Positions 7,978-15,836 of a DNA stretch of 34,983 nt are shown here, piece by piece; the first letter of the stretch is position 1, and every line of letters begins with the position of its first letter. The translations under genes were made by a program, and so were the position numbers. The notes beneath the pieces are model-generated. The model had not been told where the DNA came from. It saw only the letters and a program-made list of their open reading frames with translations, and did not search any database. Source of the stretch: an uncultured Eubacterium sp. (lineage in GTDB: Bacteria; Bacillota; Clostridia; Lachnospirales; Lachnospiraceae); NCBI GenBank assembly GCA_910584065.1, contig CAJTZN010000002.1, positions 101,720 to 136,702 on the forward strand, written 5' to 3'.

Positions 7978-8058
7978 GATGTTTTGAGATCGTAAGATGT
8001 CTAGATATCGTAAGATGTCTTAAGATCGTAAGATATTTTGAGATCGTAAGATGTGAGA
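7969..8058 (+). repeat. Five tandem 18-bp repeats overlapping the flgG stop codon
   Basis: Five consecutive 18-base units at 7969, 7987, 8005, 8023 and 8041, with consensus AGATCGTAAGATGTYTDG. Units differ only at a few positions, mostly in the last four bases. The first unit contains the last two sense codons and the stop of flgG. Because 18 is a multiple of three, every unit places a TAA in the same frame, so expansion or contraction cannot extend FlgG. The array ends 13 bases before the flgJ start codon and next to its ribosome binding site. Confidence 0.95.
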
Positions 8059-8071
8059 GGCAGGTGGTATC

Positions 8072-8461
8072 ATGTCATTAGCAGTAAATAATCCGTACGG
8101 CAGTCTTGCGGCTTCGTCGATGAGCGCCGATGCGCTGACGGGGATCGCTTCTTCCGGAAAGCTGACAAATTCGATCGAGGGCGCGCAGTCCGAAGACGAG
8201 ATGATGGCGGCATGCGAGGAATTTGAAGTCTATCTTATACAGAAAATGTTTGAGACGATGGAGCAGACGGCCAAAGTATTCAGCGACGAAGAAGACGAGG
8301 ACGGTAATGAATATACAAGCATGTTCAACGACCAGATGTTTCAGGCGGTGGCGCAGAACATGGTAGATTCCGGGCAGGGGCTCGGCATCGCGAAGACGCT
8401 GTATGAATCCATGGCGAGAAACGCCGGGATCACGGCACAGGCGGTGGAAGGATCCGAATAA
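8072..8461 (+). CDS. flgJ: FlgJ-type flagellar rod-binding protein (no muramidase domain)
   Basis: This 129-residue protein matches the rod-binding (FlgJ N-terminal) domain. The core begins with EMMAACEEFEVYLIQKMFETM, continues through YTSMFNDQMFQAVAQNM and ends with GLGIAKTLYESM, the typical hallmark. It would help rod assembly by capping or chaperoning FlgF and FlgG subunits. The peptidoglycan-hydrolase domain found in Proteobacterial FlgJ is absent, which is normal for Bacillota. The start is an ATG after AGGTGG. It is the last gene of the mbl-flgF-flgG-flgJ group and is followed by a terminator. Confidence 0.85.
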   Translation: MSLAVNNPYGSLAASSMSADALTGIASSGKLTNSIEGAQSEDEMMAACEEFEVYLIQKMFETMEQTAKVFSDEEDEDGNEYTSMFNDQMFQAVAQNMVDSGQGLGIAKTLYESMARNAGITAQAVEGSE

Positions 8462-8536
8462 TGCAGGATCCAGAATGATTCTGGGATTCAGAGAGATGCA
8501 GTTAACAAAAACAGCGTTCCGGCGGGGCAGATGTCC

Positions 8537-8556
8537 CGGCGGGGCGCCGCTTTTTT
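8537..8556 (+). terminator. Rho-independent terminator after flgJ
   Basis: CGGCG (8537-8541), GGG loop and CGCCG (8545-8549), then C and six T (8551-8556). An upstream copy of CCGGCGGGGC at 8519-8528 makes an alternative pairing possible. It ends the mbl-flgJ transcription unit. Confidence 0.7.
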
Positions 8557-8677
8557 GTCTTATAGGAAAGTTTGATTCTTGTGGAGTGGCTGCGGTTTTC
8601 AGTCAGCCATTTTTTTGCGTTATGGAAACTTTGTACGGTTTTATGCCGTATGCAAATAAATGGGGAACAAAAACATC

Positions 8678-10948
8678 ATGGAAGAACGAAATGGCTATGT
8701 AGAACATATTATATACCGGAACGTGGAAAACGGATACACCGTTTTTGAATTTGCCTGCGAGGACGGGGACGGAGAGGTGTTGGAAACGTGTGTCGGTACA
8801 TTTCCCTTTATCAATGAGGGGGAGTACATGGTACTTTACGGAAATGTCGTGACACATCCGACGTACCACGAGCAGTTTAAAGTGGAAAAGAGCGAGAGCC
8901 GGGCGCCGGACGATGTGCTGTCGATGCAGCGCTATCTGGGCTCGGGAGCGATAAAAGGCATCGGCGGCGGCCTGGCCAAACGCATCACTGACAAGTTCGG
9001 GGAAAAGACGTTTGAGATCATTGAAAAAGAGCCGGAACGGCTGAGCGAGGTCAAGGGGATCAGTGAAAAAAAGGCGGCGGATATTGCCACCCAGTTCGAG
9101 GAAAAGCGCGAGATGAGGGATGCGATGATCTTTCTGCAGCAGTACGGGATTAGTAACCAACTGGCGGTGAAAATCTATCAGACGTACCGCGCGGACCTGT
9201 ATGGGATCGTGAAAAACAATCCGTACCAGCTGGCGGAAGATATACGCGGCGTGGGATTTAAGATCGCCGACGGCATCGCGAGGAAGACAGGCCTCGATAT
9301 GGATTCGGACTTTCGCATCCGCGCCGGCATCTTATACGTGCTCGGTTTGGGCAGCAGTTCGGGACACATTTATATGCCGGCCGAGCTGCTTTACCGCAAT
9401 TGTGTGGAATTTCTCGGCGTCGGGGTCGATCGCCTGATGGCGATGACCGATGAGATGGAGATGGATAAGAGCATCGTGCGCGACGGGGAGAGAATCTACC
9501 TGCCGATTTTGTACTACAGTGAGCTGAACTGCGCGCGGATGATGTTAGATATCGGGAACGTACGGGGCGGGGACGGTGTCGCTGTTGACAGCGCGATCAA
9601 AAAGCTGCAGCGGGAGCTGGACCTCGAACTGGACGACCGGCAGATCACGGCGGTCAGGGAATCAATGAATCACGGCCTGCTCGTCGTCACGGGCGGGCCG
9701 GGAACGGGAAAGACGACGACCGTCAATATGATCATCCGGCTGCTCGAAGAGGAAGGGCAGACGATTCTTTTAGCCGCGCCGACCGGCCGGGCCGCCAAGA
9801 GGCTGGCGGAGACGACCGGCCGGGAAACGCAGACGATCCACCGGATGTTACAGTACAACGGCGCTGGCGCCGCCGAGGGAAAGGACGGGGCGCCAGGCGA
9901 CGTTTTGTCAGGCTCCGCCGGTCAGGGCATGGAGCAGGGCAGGTTTGAGAGGAATGAGTGGAATCCGCTGGAGGCGGATGTCATCATCATCGACGAGATG
10001 TCGATGGTCGATATCTATCTGTTTACGAGCCTGCTCAAAGCCATATCCGTCGGAACGCGCCTCATTCTTGTGGGAGACGTAAACCAGCTGCCGAGCGTGG
10101 GCCCGGGAAACGTGCTGCGCGACGTGATCGGATCGGGGTGCTTCAGCGTCGTAAAGCTGGAGCGCATCTTCCGGCAGGCGGCGGAGAGTGACATTGTCGT
10201 CAACGCCCATAAGATCAATCAGGGTGAGGCGGTGACGCTCGATAATAAGAGCCGGGATTTTTTCTGCCTGGAAAAGGCGGACAGCCACGGCGTGCTCGAG
10301 ATCATGCTGTGGCTCGTGCGTGATAAGATGCCGAAATACACCGACTGCACGGCGTTTGACGTGCAGGTGCTCACGCCCATGAAAAAAGGGGAACTGGGCG
10401 TCGTCCGCTGCAATCAGATCCTGCAGAAATATCTGAATCCGGAAAGCGGGAATAAGGCGCAGATCGAAGTGCACGGCACGATCTTCCGCGAGGGTGACAA
10501 AGTGATGCAGATCAAAAACAATTACCAGATGGCATGGCGGACAGAAGGATACCACGGCGTCGTCATAGAAGAGGGGACCGGCATCTTTAACGGGGACTGC
10601 GGGATCATCCGCGACATCGACCTCTTTCAGAAAGAAATGACCGTCGTATTTGATGAGGATAAGCTCGTGACTTATGCGTTTGGCGATATGGACGAACTGG
10701 AACTGGCTTACGCCATCACGATACATAAATCGCAGGGAAGCGAGTATCCGGCGGTCGTCATTCCCCTTTTAGGCGGGCCGAAAGTGCTGATGAACCGGAA
10801 TCTTTTATATACGGCGGTCACGCGGGCCAAAAAGTGCGTGACGCTCGTCGGCAGCAAAAAGGCGGTATACGATATGATTGCGAATGAATCGGAGCAGAAA
10901 CGATATTCTACTTTGGAAATTCGCTTAAAAGAATTGCAAAAGAACTAG
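8678..10948 (+). CDS. recD2: RecD2-type ATP-dependent DNA helicase
   Basis: A superfamily 1B 5'-3' helicase of the RecD2/YrrC type, found in bacteria using AddAB rather than RecBCD and linked to recombination and mismatch repair. The N-terminal half (about 1-310) carries the usual helix-hairpin-helix region (GSGAIKGIGGGLAKR, VKGISEKKA). The helicase core has Walker A TGGPGTGKTTT (about 344), QTIHRML, Walker B VIIIDEMSMVD, VGDVNQLPSVGPG, and ITIHKSQGSEY with LYTAVTRAKK near the end. A Gly-rich stretch of about 25 residues between QTIHRML and the Walker B strand is longer than usual. Two starts are possible: ATG 8660 lacks a ribosome binding site, while ATG 8678 (MEERNGYVEH) has GGGGA 11 bases upstream and fits homologues better. 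Confidence 0.92.
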   Translation: MEERNGYVEHIIYRNVENGYTVFEFACEDGDGEVLETCVGTFPFINEGEYMVLYGNVVTHPTYHEQFKVEKSESRAPDDVLSMQRYLGSGAIKGIGGGLAKRITDKFGEKTFEIIEKEPERLSEVKGISEKKAADIATQFEEKREMRDAMIFLQQYGISNQLAVKIYQTYRADLYGIVKNNPYQLAEDIRGVGFKIADGIARKTGLDMDSDFRIRAGILYVLGLGSSSGHIYMPAELLYRNCVEFLGVGVDRLMAMTDEMEMDKSIVRDGERIYLPILYYSELNCARMMLDIGNVRGGDGVAVDSAIKKLQRELDLELDDRQITAVRESMNHGLLVVTGGPGTGKTTTVNMIIRLLEEEGQTILLAAPTGRAAKRLAETTGRETQTIHRMLQYNGAGAAEGKDGAPGDVLSGSAGQGMEQGRFERNEWNPLEADVIIIDEMSMVDIYLFTSLLKAISVGTRLILVGDVNQLPSVGPGNVLRDVIGSGCFSVVKLERIFRQAAESDIVVNAHKINQGEAVTLDNKSRDFFCLEKADSHGVLEIMLWLVRDKMPKYTDCTAFDVQVLTPMKKGELGVVRCNQILQKYLNPESGNKAQIEVHGTIFREGDKVMQIKNNYQMAWRTEGYHGVVIEEGTGIFNGDCGIIRDIDLFQKEMTVVFDEDKLVTYAFGDMDELELAYAITIHKSQGSEYPAVVIPLLGGPKVLMNRNLLYTAVTRAKKCVTLVGSKKAVYDMIANESEQKRYSTLEIRLKELQKN

Positions 10949-10962
10949 TTTTTTGATAGAAT
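10934..10962 (+). promoter_or_regulatory. Promoter of comFC inside the recD2 3' end
   Basis: TTGCAA (10934-10939), 17 bases, then TAGAAT (10957-10962) preceded by TGA, an extended -10. It overlaps the recD2 stop and lies 22 bases before the comFC start, so the leader would be very short. Confidence 0.55.
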
Positions 10963-10983
10963 AGAAAAGAGAGGGTGGGTTAT

Positions 10984-11691
10984 ATGTATAAAAAGATGCT
11001 GGATATTCTGTATCCGGAAAAATGCGTGGTGTGCCATCGGCTCCTGCGGGGGACGGATGGGGAAAAAATGTGCGGCGAGTGCCGTAAGAGCGTGCGGCCG
11101 CTGACGGAACCGAGATGTATCCGGTGTTCGAAACCGGTGACGGACATGGAAGAGGAATGGTGTGAGGACTGCCGCGGCCGGACATTTTATGTAGAAGGCG
11201 GTTTTGCGCTGTACCCGTATGCGCAGCCGATGAGAAGGGCGATCCGCTACCTGAAGTACGACGGAGAGACCGCCGGCGCATCGTATTTTGCCGATCAGAT
11301 GGCGGACGAGTACGGCGTCTGGGTACAGCGGCTGTCGCCGGATGTCATCATTCCGGTGCCGATCCACAAAAAGAAAATGAGGTTCCGCGGATTTAACCAG
11401 GCGGCATGTCTGGCTGAGCGGGTCGGTGAACGGCTGGGGATTCCGGTCGATCCGGACTGTCTTATCCGCACGCAAAATACAAAGCCCCAAAAGGGACTTG
11501 ACAGCAAAGCCAGGTTTTGCAACCTCCGAAAGGGATTCGCAGTCCGCAAGGGAACGGGCCCGTACCGAACAGTATTGCTCGTAGATGATATCTACACGAC
11601 GGGAGCGACTCTTGAGGCATGTGGTAAGGTGTTGAAGGAAGAGGGGGCAAAAAGAATATATTTTCTCTGCCTTTGTATCGGCAGTGGATAG
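10984..11691 (+). CDS. comFC: ComF-family phosphoribosyltransferase-like protein
   Basis: A cytoplasmic protein of the ComFC family, needed for full DNA uptake in competent bacteria, with a phosphoribosyltransferase fold. It begins with paired zinc-binding cysteines (CVVCH, CGEC, CIRC, CEDC), followed by YLKYDGE, IIPVPIHKKKMRFRGFNQA and the PRPP-binding loop VLLVDDIYTTGATL. The total is 235 residues. A GTG at 10975 could add three residues, but GAGGG (10971-10975) stands eight bases before the ATG at 10984, which I take as the start. yvyF follows 14 bases later, the same neighbour as in B. subtilis. No comFA helicase is adjacent. Confidence 0.9.
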   Translation: MYKKMLDILYPEKCVVCHRLLRGTDGEKMCGECRKSVRPLTEPRCIRCSKPVTDMEEEWCEDCRGRTFYVEGGFALYPYAQPMRRAIRYLKYDGETAGASYFADQMADEYGVWVQRLSPDVIIPVPIHKKKMRFRGFNQAACLAERVGERLGIPVDPDCLIRTQNTKPQKGLDSKARFCNLRKGFAVRKGTGPYRTVLLVDDIYTTGATLEACGKVLKEEGAKRIYFLCLCIGSG

Positions 11692-11705
11692 AATGGAGGT
11701 AACAT

Positions 11706-12107
11706 ATGGAAGTTATATCATGTAAAAGCTGTGGAAGACTTTTTAATTATGTGCAGGGTGACAGGATCTGTCCGGCATGTACGAAAAAGATGGATGAGAA
11801 GTTCGTGGAAGTGAAAAAATATGTCCGCGACAATCCGAAAGTAGATATCAACGTGCTGTCCTCGGAGATGGACGTATCCATCCGTCAGATCAAGCGCTGG
11901 ATCCGGGAAGAGCGGTTGTGCTTTACCGACGAGTCGCCGATCGGCCTCAACTGTGAAAATTGCGGCGCTATTATAAAAACCGGGCGCTTCTGCCGGGCGT
12001 GCAAGGATCAGATGACAACTAGGATTCAGGGAGCAGTAGGGGTAAAGAAGCCGGAGGAGCAGAGGAGAAAAGATTCGAAAGAAAATAAGATGCGCTTTTT
12101 GACCTGA
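11706..12107 (+). CDS. yvyF: YvyF/TIGR03826-type flagellar operon protein
   Basis: This 133-residue protein has an N-terminal zinc ribbon (CKSCGRLF ... CPAC), a central helical part containing VSIRQIKRWIREERL, which reads like a helix-turn-helix, and a second ribbon (CENCGAII ... CRAC). This arrangement matches YvyF, a Bacillota protein located between comFC and flgM and implicated in control of flagellar genes. Here it follows comFC but no flgM follows; a sugar-nucleotide enzyme does. Its start follows GGAGGTAACAT. The precise molecular role is not established, but regulation of motility genes is the best guess. Confidence 0.85.
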   Translation: MEVISCKSCGRLFNYVQGDRICPACTKKMDEKFVEVKKYVRDNPKVDINVLSSEMDVSIRQIKRWIREERLCFTDESPIGLNCENCGAIIKTGRFCRACKDQMTTRIQGAVGVKKPEEQRRKDSKENKMRFLT

Positions 12108-12132
12108 TGTCCGGTAAGAATGGAGATTTTAT

Positions 12133-13284
12133 ATGTATGATAGTATCATAATCGGCTGTGGTTTTGCCGGGGCGGTCGTGGCAAGGGAACTGGCGGAAAA
12201 AAAGGGAAAACATGTACTCGTCATTGATTCCAGGGATCATATCGGGGGAAACTGTTACGATCGCTATGATGAGCACGGTATACTGATCCACCAGTACGGG
12301 CCGCATATTTTTCACACGAACAGCAAGAACGTGTATGACTACCTTTCCCGTTTTACGAAATGGTACGACTACTCGCACGAGGTGGTCGGAAAGATCCATG
12401 ACAGCGAGATTCCGATCCCGTTTAATTTGAACAGTCTGGAAATGGTATACGGGAACTGGGCGGCCGGCATGGAAAAGAAACTGGTCGACATGTTCGGAGA
12501 AGGAGCAAGAGTTCCTATTCTGGAACTGATGAACCAGGAAGACGACGAACTGAAGGAAATTGCCACCTATGTGTATGAAAACGTGTTTTTGAAATATACT
12601 ATGAAACAGTGGGGGAAATCCCCCAAAGAGATCGATCCGGCGGTATCCGGCAGGGTGCCGGTGCTGTTGTCCAGAGATAACCGGTATTTTCAGGACACGT
12701 ATCAGGGAATCCCGCTTCATGGGTACACCGCTGTTTTTGAAAAATTGCTCGCGTATGACGGGATCGATGTCCGGCTGAACTGCCAGGGGAAAGACGTGCT
12801 GCGCTTGGATCCGGAGGGCGAAGTGAAGATTTACTTTGAGGGAGAACCGTTTGCCGGACAGGTGGTCTTTACCGGTGCGCTCGATGAGTTTTTTGACTGC
12901 CGCTACGGGAGGCTTCCGTACCGCTCGCTGGATTTCCATTTTGAGCATTATGACAAGCCGTTTTACCAGAGCCACGGCGTCGTAAATTACACAGTGAGCG
13001 AAAAGTTTACGAGAATTACGGAGTTTAAGTATCTGTCGGGACAGATGGATACGAGGGATACGACGATTGTGAAAGAATATCCGATGCCGTATACCGGGCA
13101 GGAGGGTGAGATCCCTTATTACGCCATCAATAACGCGGAAAACGACGCGCTGTTTGGGAAATATAAGGCACTGGTCGATCAGATCCCGGGTTTTTACCTG
13201 TTGGGAAGGCTGGCTGAGTATAAGTATTACAATATTGACGCGATCGTGGAGAGAGCGCTGCAGCTGGCAGAGAGAATGGAGTAG
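12133..13284 (+). CDS. glf: UDP-galactopyranose mutase
   Basis: This flavoenzyme converts UDP-galactopyranose to UDP-galactofuranose, the donor for galactofuranose in cell-surface polysaccharides. The 383-residue protein starts with the FAD-binding motif IIGCGFAGAVVARELAE, followed by VIDSRDHIGGNCYD and the active-site segment YGPHIFHT. The conserved KYTMKQWGKSP and the C-terminal LLGRLAEYKYYNID are also present. GGAG precedes the ATG. The glycosyltransferase gene eight bases downstream is almost certainly in the same operon and may use its product or a related sugar. No other polysaccharide genes (flippase, polymerase) are nearby. Confidence 0.95.
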   Translation: MYDSIIIGCGFAGAVVARELAEKKGKHVLVIDSRDHIGGNCYDRYDEHGILIHQYGPHIFHTNSKNVYDYLSRFTKWYDYSHEVVGKIHDSEIPIPFNLNSLEMVYGNWAAGMEKKLVDMFGEGARVPILELMNQEDDELKEIATYVYENVFLKYTMKQWGKSPKEIDPAVSGRVPVLLSRDNRYFQDTYQGIPLHGYTAVFEKLLAYDGIDVRLNCQGKDVLRLDPEGEVKIYFEGEPFAGQVVFTGALDEFFDCRYGRLPYRSLDFHFEHYDKPFYQSHGVVNYTVSEKFTRITEFKYLSGQMDTRDTTIVKEYPMPYTGQEGEIPYYAINNAENDALFGKYKALVDQIPGFYLLGRLAEYKYYNIDAIVERALQLAERME

Positions 13285-13292
13285 AATGAATC

Positions 13293-14309
13293 ATGAAGAT
13301 ATTGAGTATAGCAATTCCGTGTTACAATTCACAGGAGTATATGGATCATGCGGTAGAAAGTGCGTTAGTCGGAGGAGAGGACGTTGAGATCCTCATCGTG
13401 GATGACGGTTCCACGGATGATACGGCGAAGATCGCGGACCGGCTCGAACAGGAACATCCGGGCATCGTCCGGGCGCTGCATCAGGAAAACGGCGGGCACG
13501 GCGAGGCGGTAAACACCGGACTCCGAAACGCGGAGGGTCTTTACTTTAAAGTGCTGGACAGCGATGACTGGCTGGACCGGGAGTCGCTGATCAAAGTGCT
13601 CGAACAGCTGCGGCGTTTTGTCCGCGAGGGCAAGCTCGTAGATATGTTTTTGGCCAATTACGTCTATGAGAAACCGAGCGTCCACAAACATAAGGCGATT
13701 CGCTACGAAGGCGTATTTCCGCACGATACTGTGTTTGGCTGGAATGATATGAAAAAGTTCAAGATCAGTCAGAACATCCTGATGCACTCGGTCATTTACC
13801 GCACGCAGATGTTATATGACTGCGGACTGGAGCTACCGAAGCATACGTTCTATGTCGATAATATTTTTGTGTACAAACCGCTTCCGTCCGTAAAGACAAT
13901 GTATTATATGAACGTCGATCTCTATCGTTATTTTATCGGCCGGGACGATCAGTCAGTCAATGAAAAAGTGATGACGAGCCGGATCGACCAGCAGATCAAA
14001 GTAAATAAGATCATGATCGACGCGTTTGACCTCACGAAGATCCGCAATAAAAAGCTGCGCGGCTATATGGTGAAATATCTGGCGATGATGATGACAGTGA
14101 GTTCGGTCTTTCTCATCAAAGAGGGCTCCGAGGAAAGTCTCGCCAAGAGATCGGATCTTTGGAGATATTTGAAAAATTCCAGCAAGGGGATGTACCGCCT
14201 TGTCAATAAACATGTGTTGAGCAAACCGATGCAGATCCGGGGAAAAGCCGGAAGGAAGATGGTCGTGTGGGGGTACAGCATATCGAGAAAACTGTACGGG
14301 TTTAATTAA
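13293..14309 (+). CDS. Family 2 glycosyltransferase
   Basis: A GT-A fold glycosyltransferase, probably cytoplasmic or membrane-associated, of 338 residues. It has the nucleotide-binding start LSIAIPCYNSQEYMDHAV, ILIVDDGSTDDTAKIA, and the metal-binding DSDDWLD. ENGGHGEAVNTGLRNA is typical of the family. There are no obvious membrane helices, so it should transfer sugar on the cytoplasmic face to a lipid carrier or polymer. It follows glf by eight bases, which suggests galactofuranose-containing surface glycan, but donor and acceptor are not readable from the sequence. It converges on the minus-strand small membrane protein gene with only 17 bases between stops, and no clear terminator is visible there. 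Confidence 0.9.
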   Translation: MKILSIAIPCYNSQEYMDHAVESALVGGEDVEILIVDDGSTDDTAKIADRLEQEHPGIVRALHQENGGHGEAVNTGLRNAEGLYFKVLDSDDWLDRESLIKVLEQLRRFVREGKLVDMFLANYVYEKPSVHKHKAIRYEGVFPHDTVFGWNDMKKFKISQNILMHSVIYRTQMLYDCGLELPKHTFYVDNIFVYKPLPSVKTMYYMNVDLYRYFIGRDDQSVNEKVMTSRIDQQIKVNKIMIDAFDLTKIRNKKLRGYMVKYLAMMMTVSSVFLIKEGSEESLAKRSDLWRYLKNSSKGMYRLVNKHVLSKPMQIRGKAGRKMVVWGYSISRKLYGFN

Positions 14310-14326
14310 AATATTTCATGTAAATG

Positions 14327-14647
14327 TCATGGAATGATATAAGAAGGAGCGTCCCATGTGCTGGCCAATGCGATCAGGGCCAGGCAGATGAGCAAAAAAA
14401 GACACAGGTCGGCAAAGAGCGTCCGGGCGCCAGGGAGCGTGTTTTCCAGACGCTGCGCGGGGCTCCATTCGCTCTCGTCACAAAATCTGTGTTGAATGTC
14501 GCTGATCGTACATTCTGGGTGTTTTTCCTGATAGAAAAGCATGTCTTGATACAGGCTGGTCCGGAGCATCTTTCTCTCTTTCCAGGAATACTGGGAGGAA
14601 GGGAAGGAACGGCGGGCCAGCTGTTTTAATTTTCTTTTTTTGAACAT
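14327..14647 (-). CDS. Small membrane protein, paralogous to its upstream neighbour
   Basis: I do not recognise a named family. The protein has 106 residues: a basic, helical N-terminal part, then one transmembrane segment (about 78-95: ADLCLFLLICLALIALAS) and a short tail. The stretch YQDMLFYQEKHPECTISDIQHRF lines up with the neighbour's LSDALTCYTETHSGCTYKDLVDEF, with the same spacing of the aromatic residue, H, C and D/E, so the two look like diverged copies. It starts 12 bases after the neighbour's stop, with AAAGGA before the ATG. It is the third gene of the padR operon. Confidence 0.8.
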   Translation of the reverse strand: MFKKRKLKQLARRSFPSSQYSWKERKMLRTSLYQDMLFYQEKHPECTISDIQHRFCDESEWSPAQRLENTLPGARTLFADLCLFLLICLALIALASTWDAPSYIIP

Positions 14648-14659
14648 AAAAACATTCCT

Positions 14660-15106
14660 TTAGTCAAGATAGTATTCCGCGTATGGAGTTGGTTCTTCTG
14701 TCGCGGAAGTGGACGGTGAGCCTGCCGGAGCCGGTTCCGGATCTTTTTCATTTTCCGTATATTCTATGTAGTGGCCGTTTGAGCGATCATAAGAATTGAT
14801 GATGAAATTAACCGTGAATGTCAGCGCAGCGGCTGCGAGGATGAGGCAGCAGACGAAAAGAAGGCGGTAGACTTTAAGATTCCGCCTTTTCAGGTCATTG
14901 GGATATGTTGACATAAAGGACGCGTGTATTTCGTCTGGCGATCCGAATTCGTCAACAAGATCTTTGTAAGTGCAGCCAGAATGTGTTTCCGTATAACATG
15001 TGAGCGCGTCAGAAAGATCCTGAATGAACTGTTTGCGAATCTGGCCGTTTCCGTGATATACCTGTTTTGCCCGGCGCAGATATTTATGTACTGCTTTCTG
15101 TTCCAA
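14660..15106 (-). CDS. HAAS-like small membrane protein partnered with PadR
   Basis: A 148-residue protein with an N-terminal helical domain (LRRAKQVYHG, DLVDEFGSPDEI), one transmembrane helix (about 79-100) and an extracellular tail rich in P, E, S and T. The helical domain resembles the HAAS/DUF1700-type proteins encoded next to PadR regulators, and the glycine-containing VDEFGSPDE motif is characteristic. A longer frame with an ATG exists, but GGAGGTG stands six bases before a TTG at 15106, giving LEQKAVHKYL as the natural start. That TTG lies inside the padR coding region (23-base overlap), so the two are likely translationally coupled. The role is probably as a membrane partner or sensor, which is an inference. 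Confidence 0.78.
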   Translation of the reverse strand: MEQKAVHKYLRRAKQVYHGNGQIRKQFIQDLSDALTCYTETHSGCTYKDLVDEFGSPDEIHASFMSTYPNDLKRRNLKVYRLLFVCCLILAAAALTFTVNFIINSYDRSNGHYIEYTENEKDPEPAPAGSPSTSATEEPTPYAEYYLD

Positions 15107-15473
15107 CGTTTTCACCTCCATTTTGATTATTAGCTGTATAATCCATGATCTTATCAATAGCCCCTGTGATCAGGGTGTATTCCTCTTTTAAATCAGTTAG
15201 ATATCTGTAACCTTCATCCGTTATCACATAGTACACACGCGTGCGTCTGACGCCCACTTTCCGCTGTTCACTGTCCAAGTATCCGTTTTGTGTCAGCCGG
15301 TAGAGGGTCGGGTACATCGTGGTTTCTTTGAGTTCGTAGTCGCCGTCACTGATCTCTGCCAGTTCCTGTGCCAACTGGTATCCGTATTTTTTTCCGTTTT
15401 GCAGCAGCAGGAGAAGGACCAGTTCAATGGTACCATGTTTTATGTTATTTTGTTTTCGTGTTTGTTTTGCCAT
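15084..15473 (-). CDS. PadR-family transcriptional regulator
   Basis: A 129-residue winged-helix repressor of the PadR family. It has the expected features: TIELVLLLLLQNGKKYGYQLAQEL (helix-turn-helix start), ETTMYPTLYRLTQNGYL (recognition helix) and RVYYVITDEGYRYL (wing), followed by a dimerising C-terminal helix. A TTG and GTG lie upstream in frame, but the ATG at 15473 gives the family-typical MAKQTRKQNN start. The operon carries its own promoter at 15530-15558, with a direct repeat nearby that could be its operator. The divergently transcribed ABC exporter is the probable second target, since PadR proteins often control multidrug or peptide exporters. Confidence 0.9.
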   Translation of the reverse strand: MAKQTRKQNNIKHGTIELVLLLLLQNGKKYGYQLAQELAEISDGDYELKETTMYPTLYRLTQNGYLDSEQRKVGVRRTRVYYVITDEGYRYLTDLKEEYTLITGAIDKIMDYTANNQNGGENVGTESST

Positions 15474-15493
15474 ATTCACCAAACCTTTGGCTA

Positions 15494-15527
15494 CTTTACT
15501 ATTATTATTTGTGTTCTCTTTACTATT
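15494..15527 (-). promoter_or_regulatory. Direct repeat, candidate PadR operator
   Basis: Two identical copies of AATAGTAAAG on the minus strand (15518-15527 and 15494-15503), 24 bases apart. They lie from just beyond the -10 box to the padR leader. Position and spacing suit an autoregulatory site, but they differ from the ATGT-N8-ACAT type known in other PadR systems. Confidence 0.4.
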
Positions 15528-15529
15528 TT

Positions 15530-15558
15530 ATATTATATGAAAACAAGTCAGTTGTCAA
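15530..15558 (-). promoter_or_regulatory. Promoter of the padR operon
   Basis: On the minus strand TTGACA (15553-15558), 17 bases, then TAATAT (15530-15535). TATAAT two bases earlier would give a 15-base spacer. It is a strong sigma-A match in the 363-base gap between padR and the ABC permease gene. Confidence 0.75.
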
Positions 15559-15694
15559 CTGAAAGTCCAGATAGTCACTGTCTATTGTCCGCTTTTTTTG
15601 TTAAGAAATTTGTCAGGATTTCATTCACTTTTTTTACGGATTCTTTTTATAAAATACATTCAAGAACAATTCATTACTATATTACAAAAAGTAT

Positions 15695-15723
15695 TTGCAG
15701 TAAAATATTATGTGTGATATACT
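15695..15723 (+). promoter_or_regulatory. Promoter of the ABC exporter operon
   Basis: TTGCAG (15695-15700), a 17-base spacer and TATACT (15718-15723) preceded by TGA, an extended -10. It points towards the permease gene 114 bases away. The rest of the padR-to-permease gap is AT-rich, with no open frame of note. Confidence 0.7.
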
Positions 15724-15836
15724 ATTCTTGTCGATTTGAACAGCGCGCTGCCGCACATAAAAGGGAAACGCCGCTATGATGCGGTGCTGCCTCACAAAAG
15801 GGATAGGTTGCAGGAACGGAAGGGAGAGGAAATGCT

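Noticed and set aside
7969..8058. The 18-bp repeat array as a CRISPR
   Set aside because: Units are contiguous with no spacers and overlap a stop codon.
8660..8677. Upstream ATG as the recD2 start
   Set aside because: No ribosome binding site precedes it, and the next ATG gives the family-typical start.
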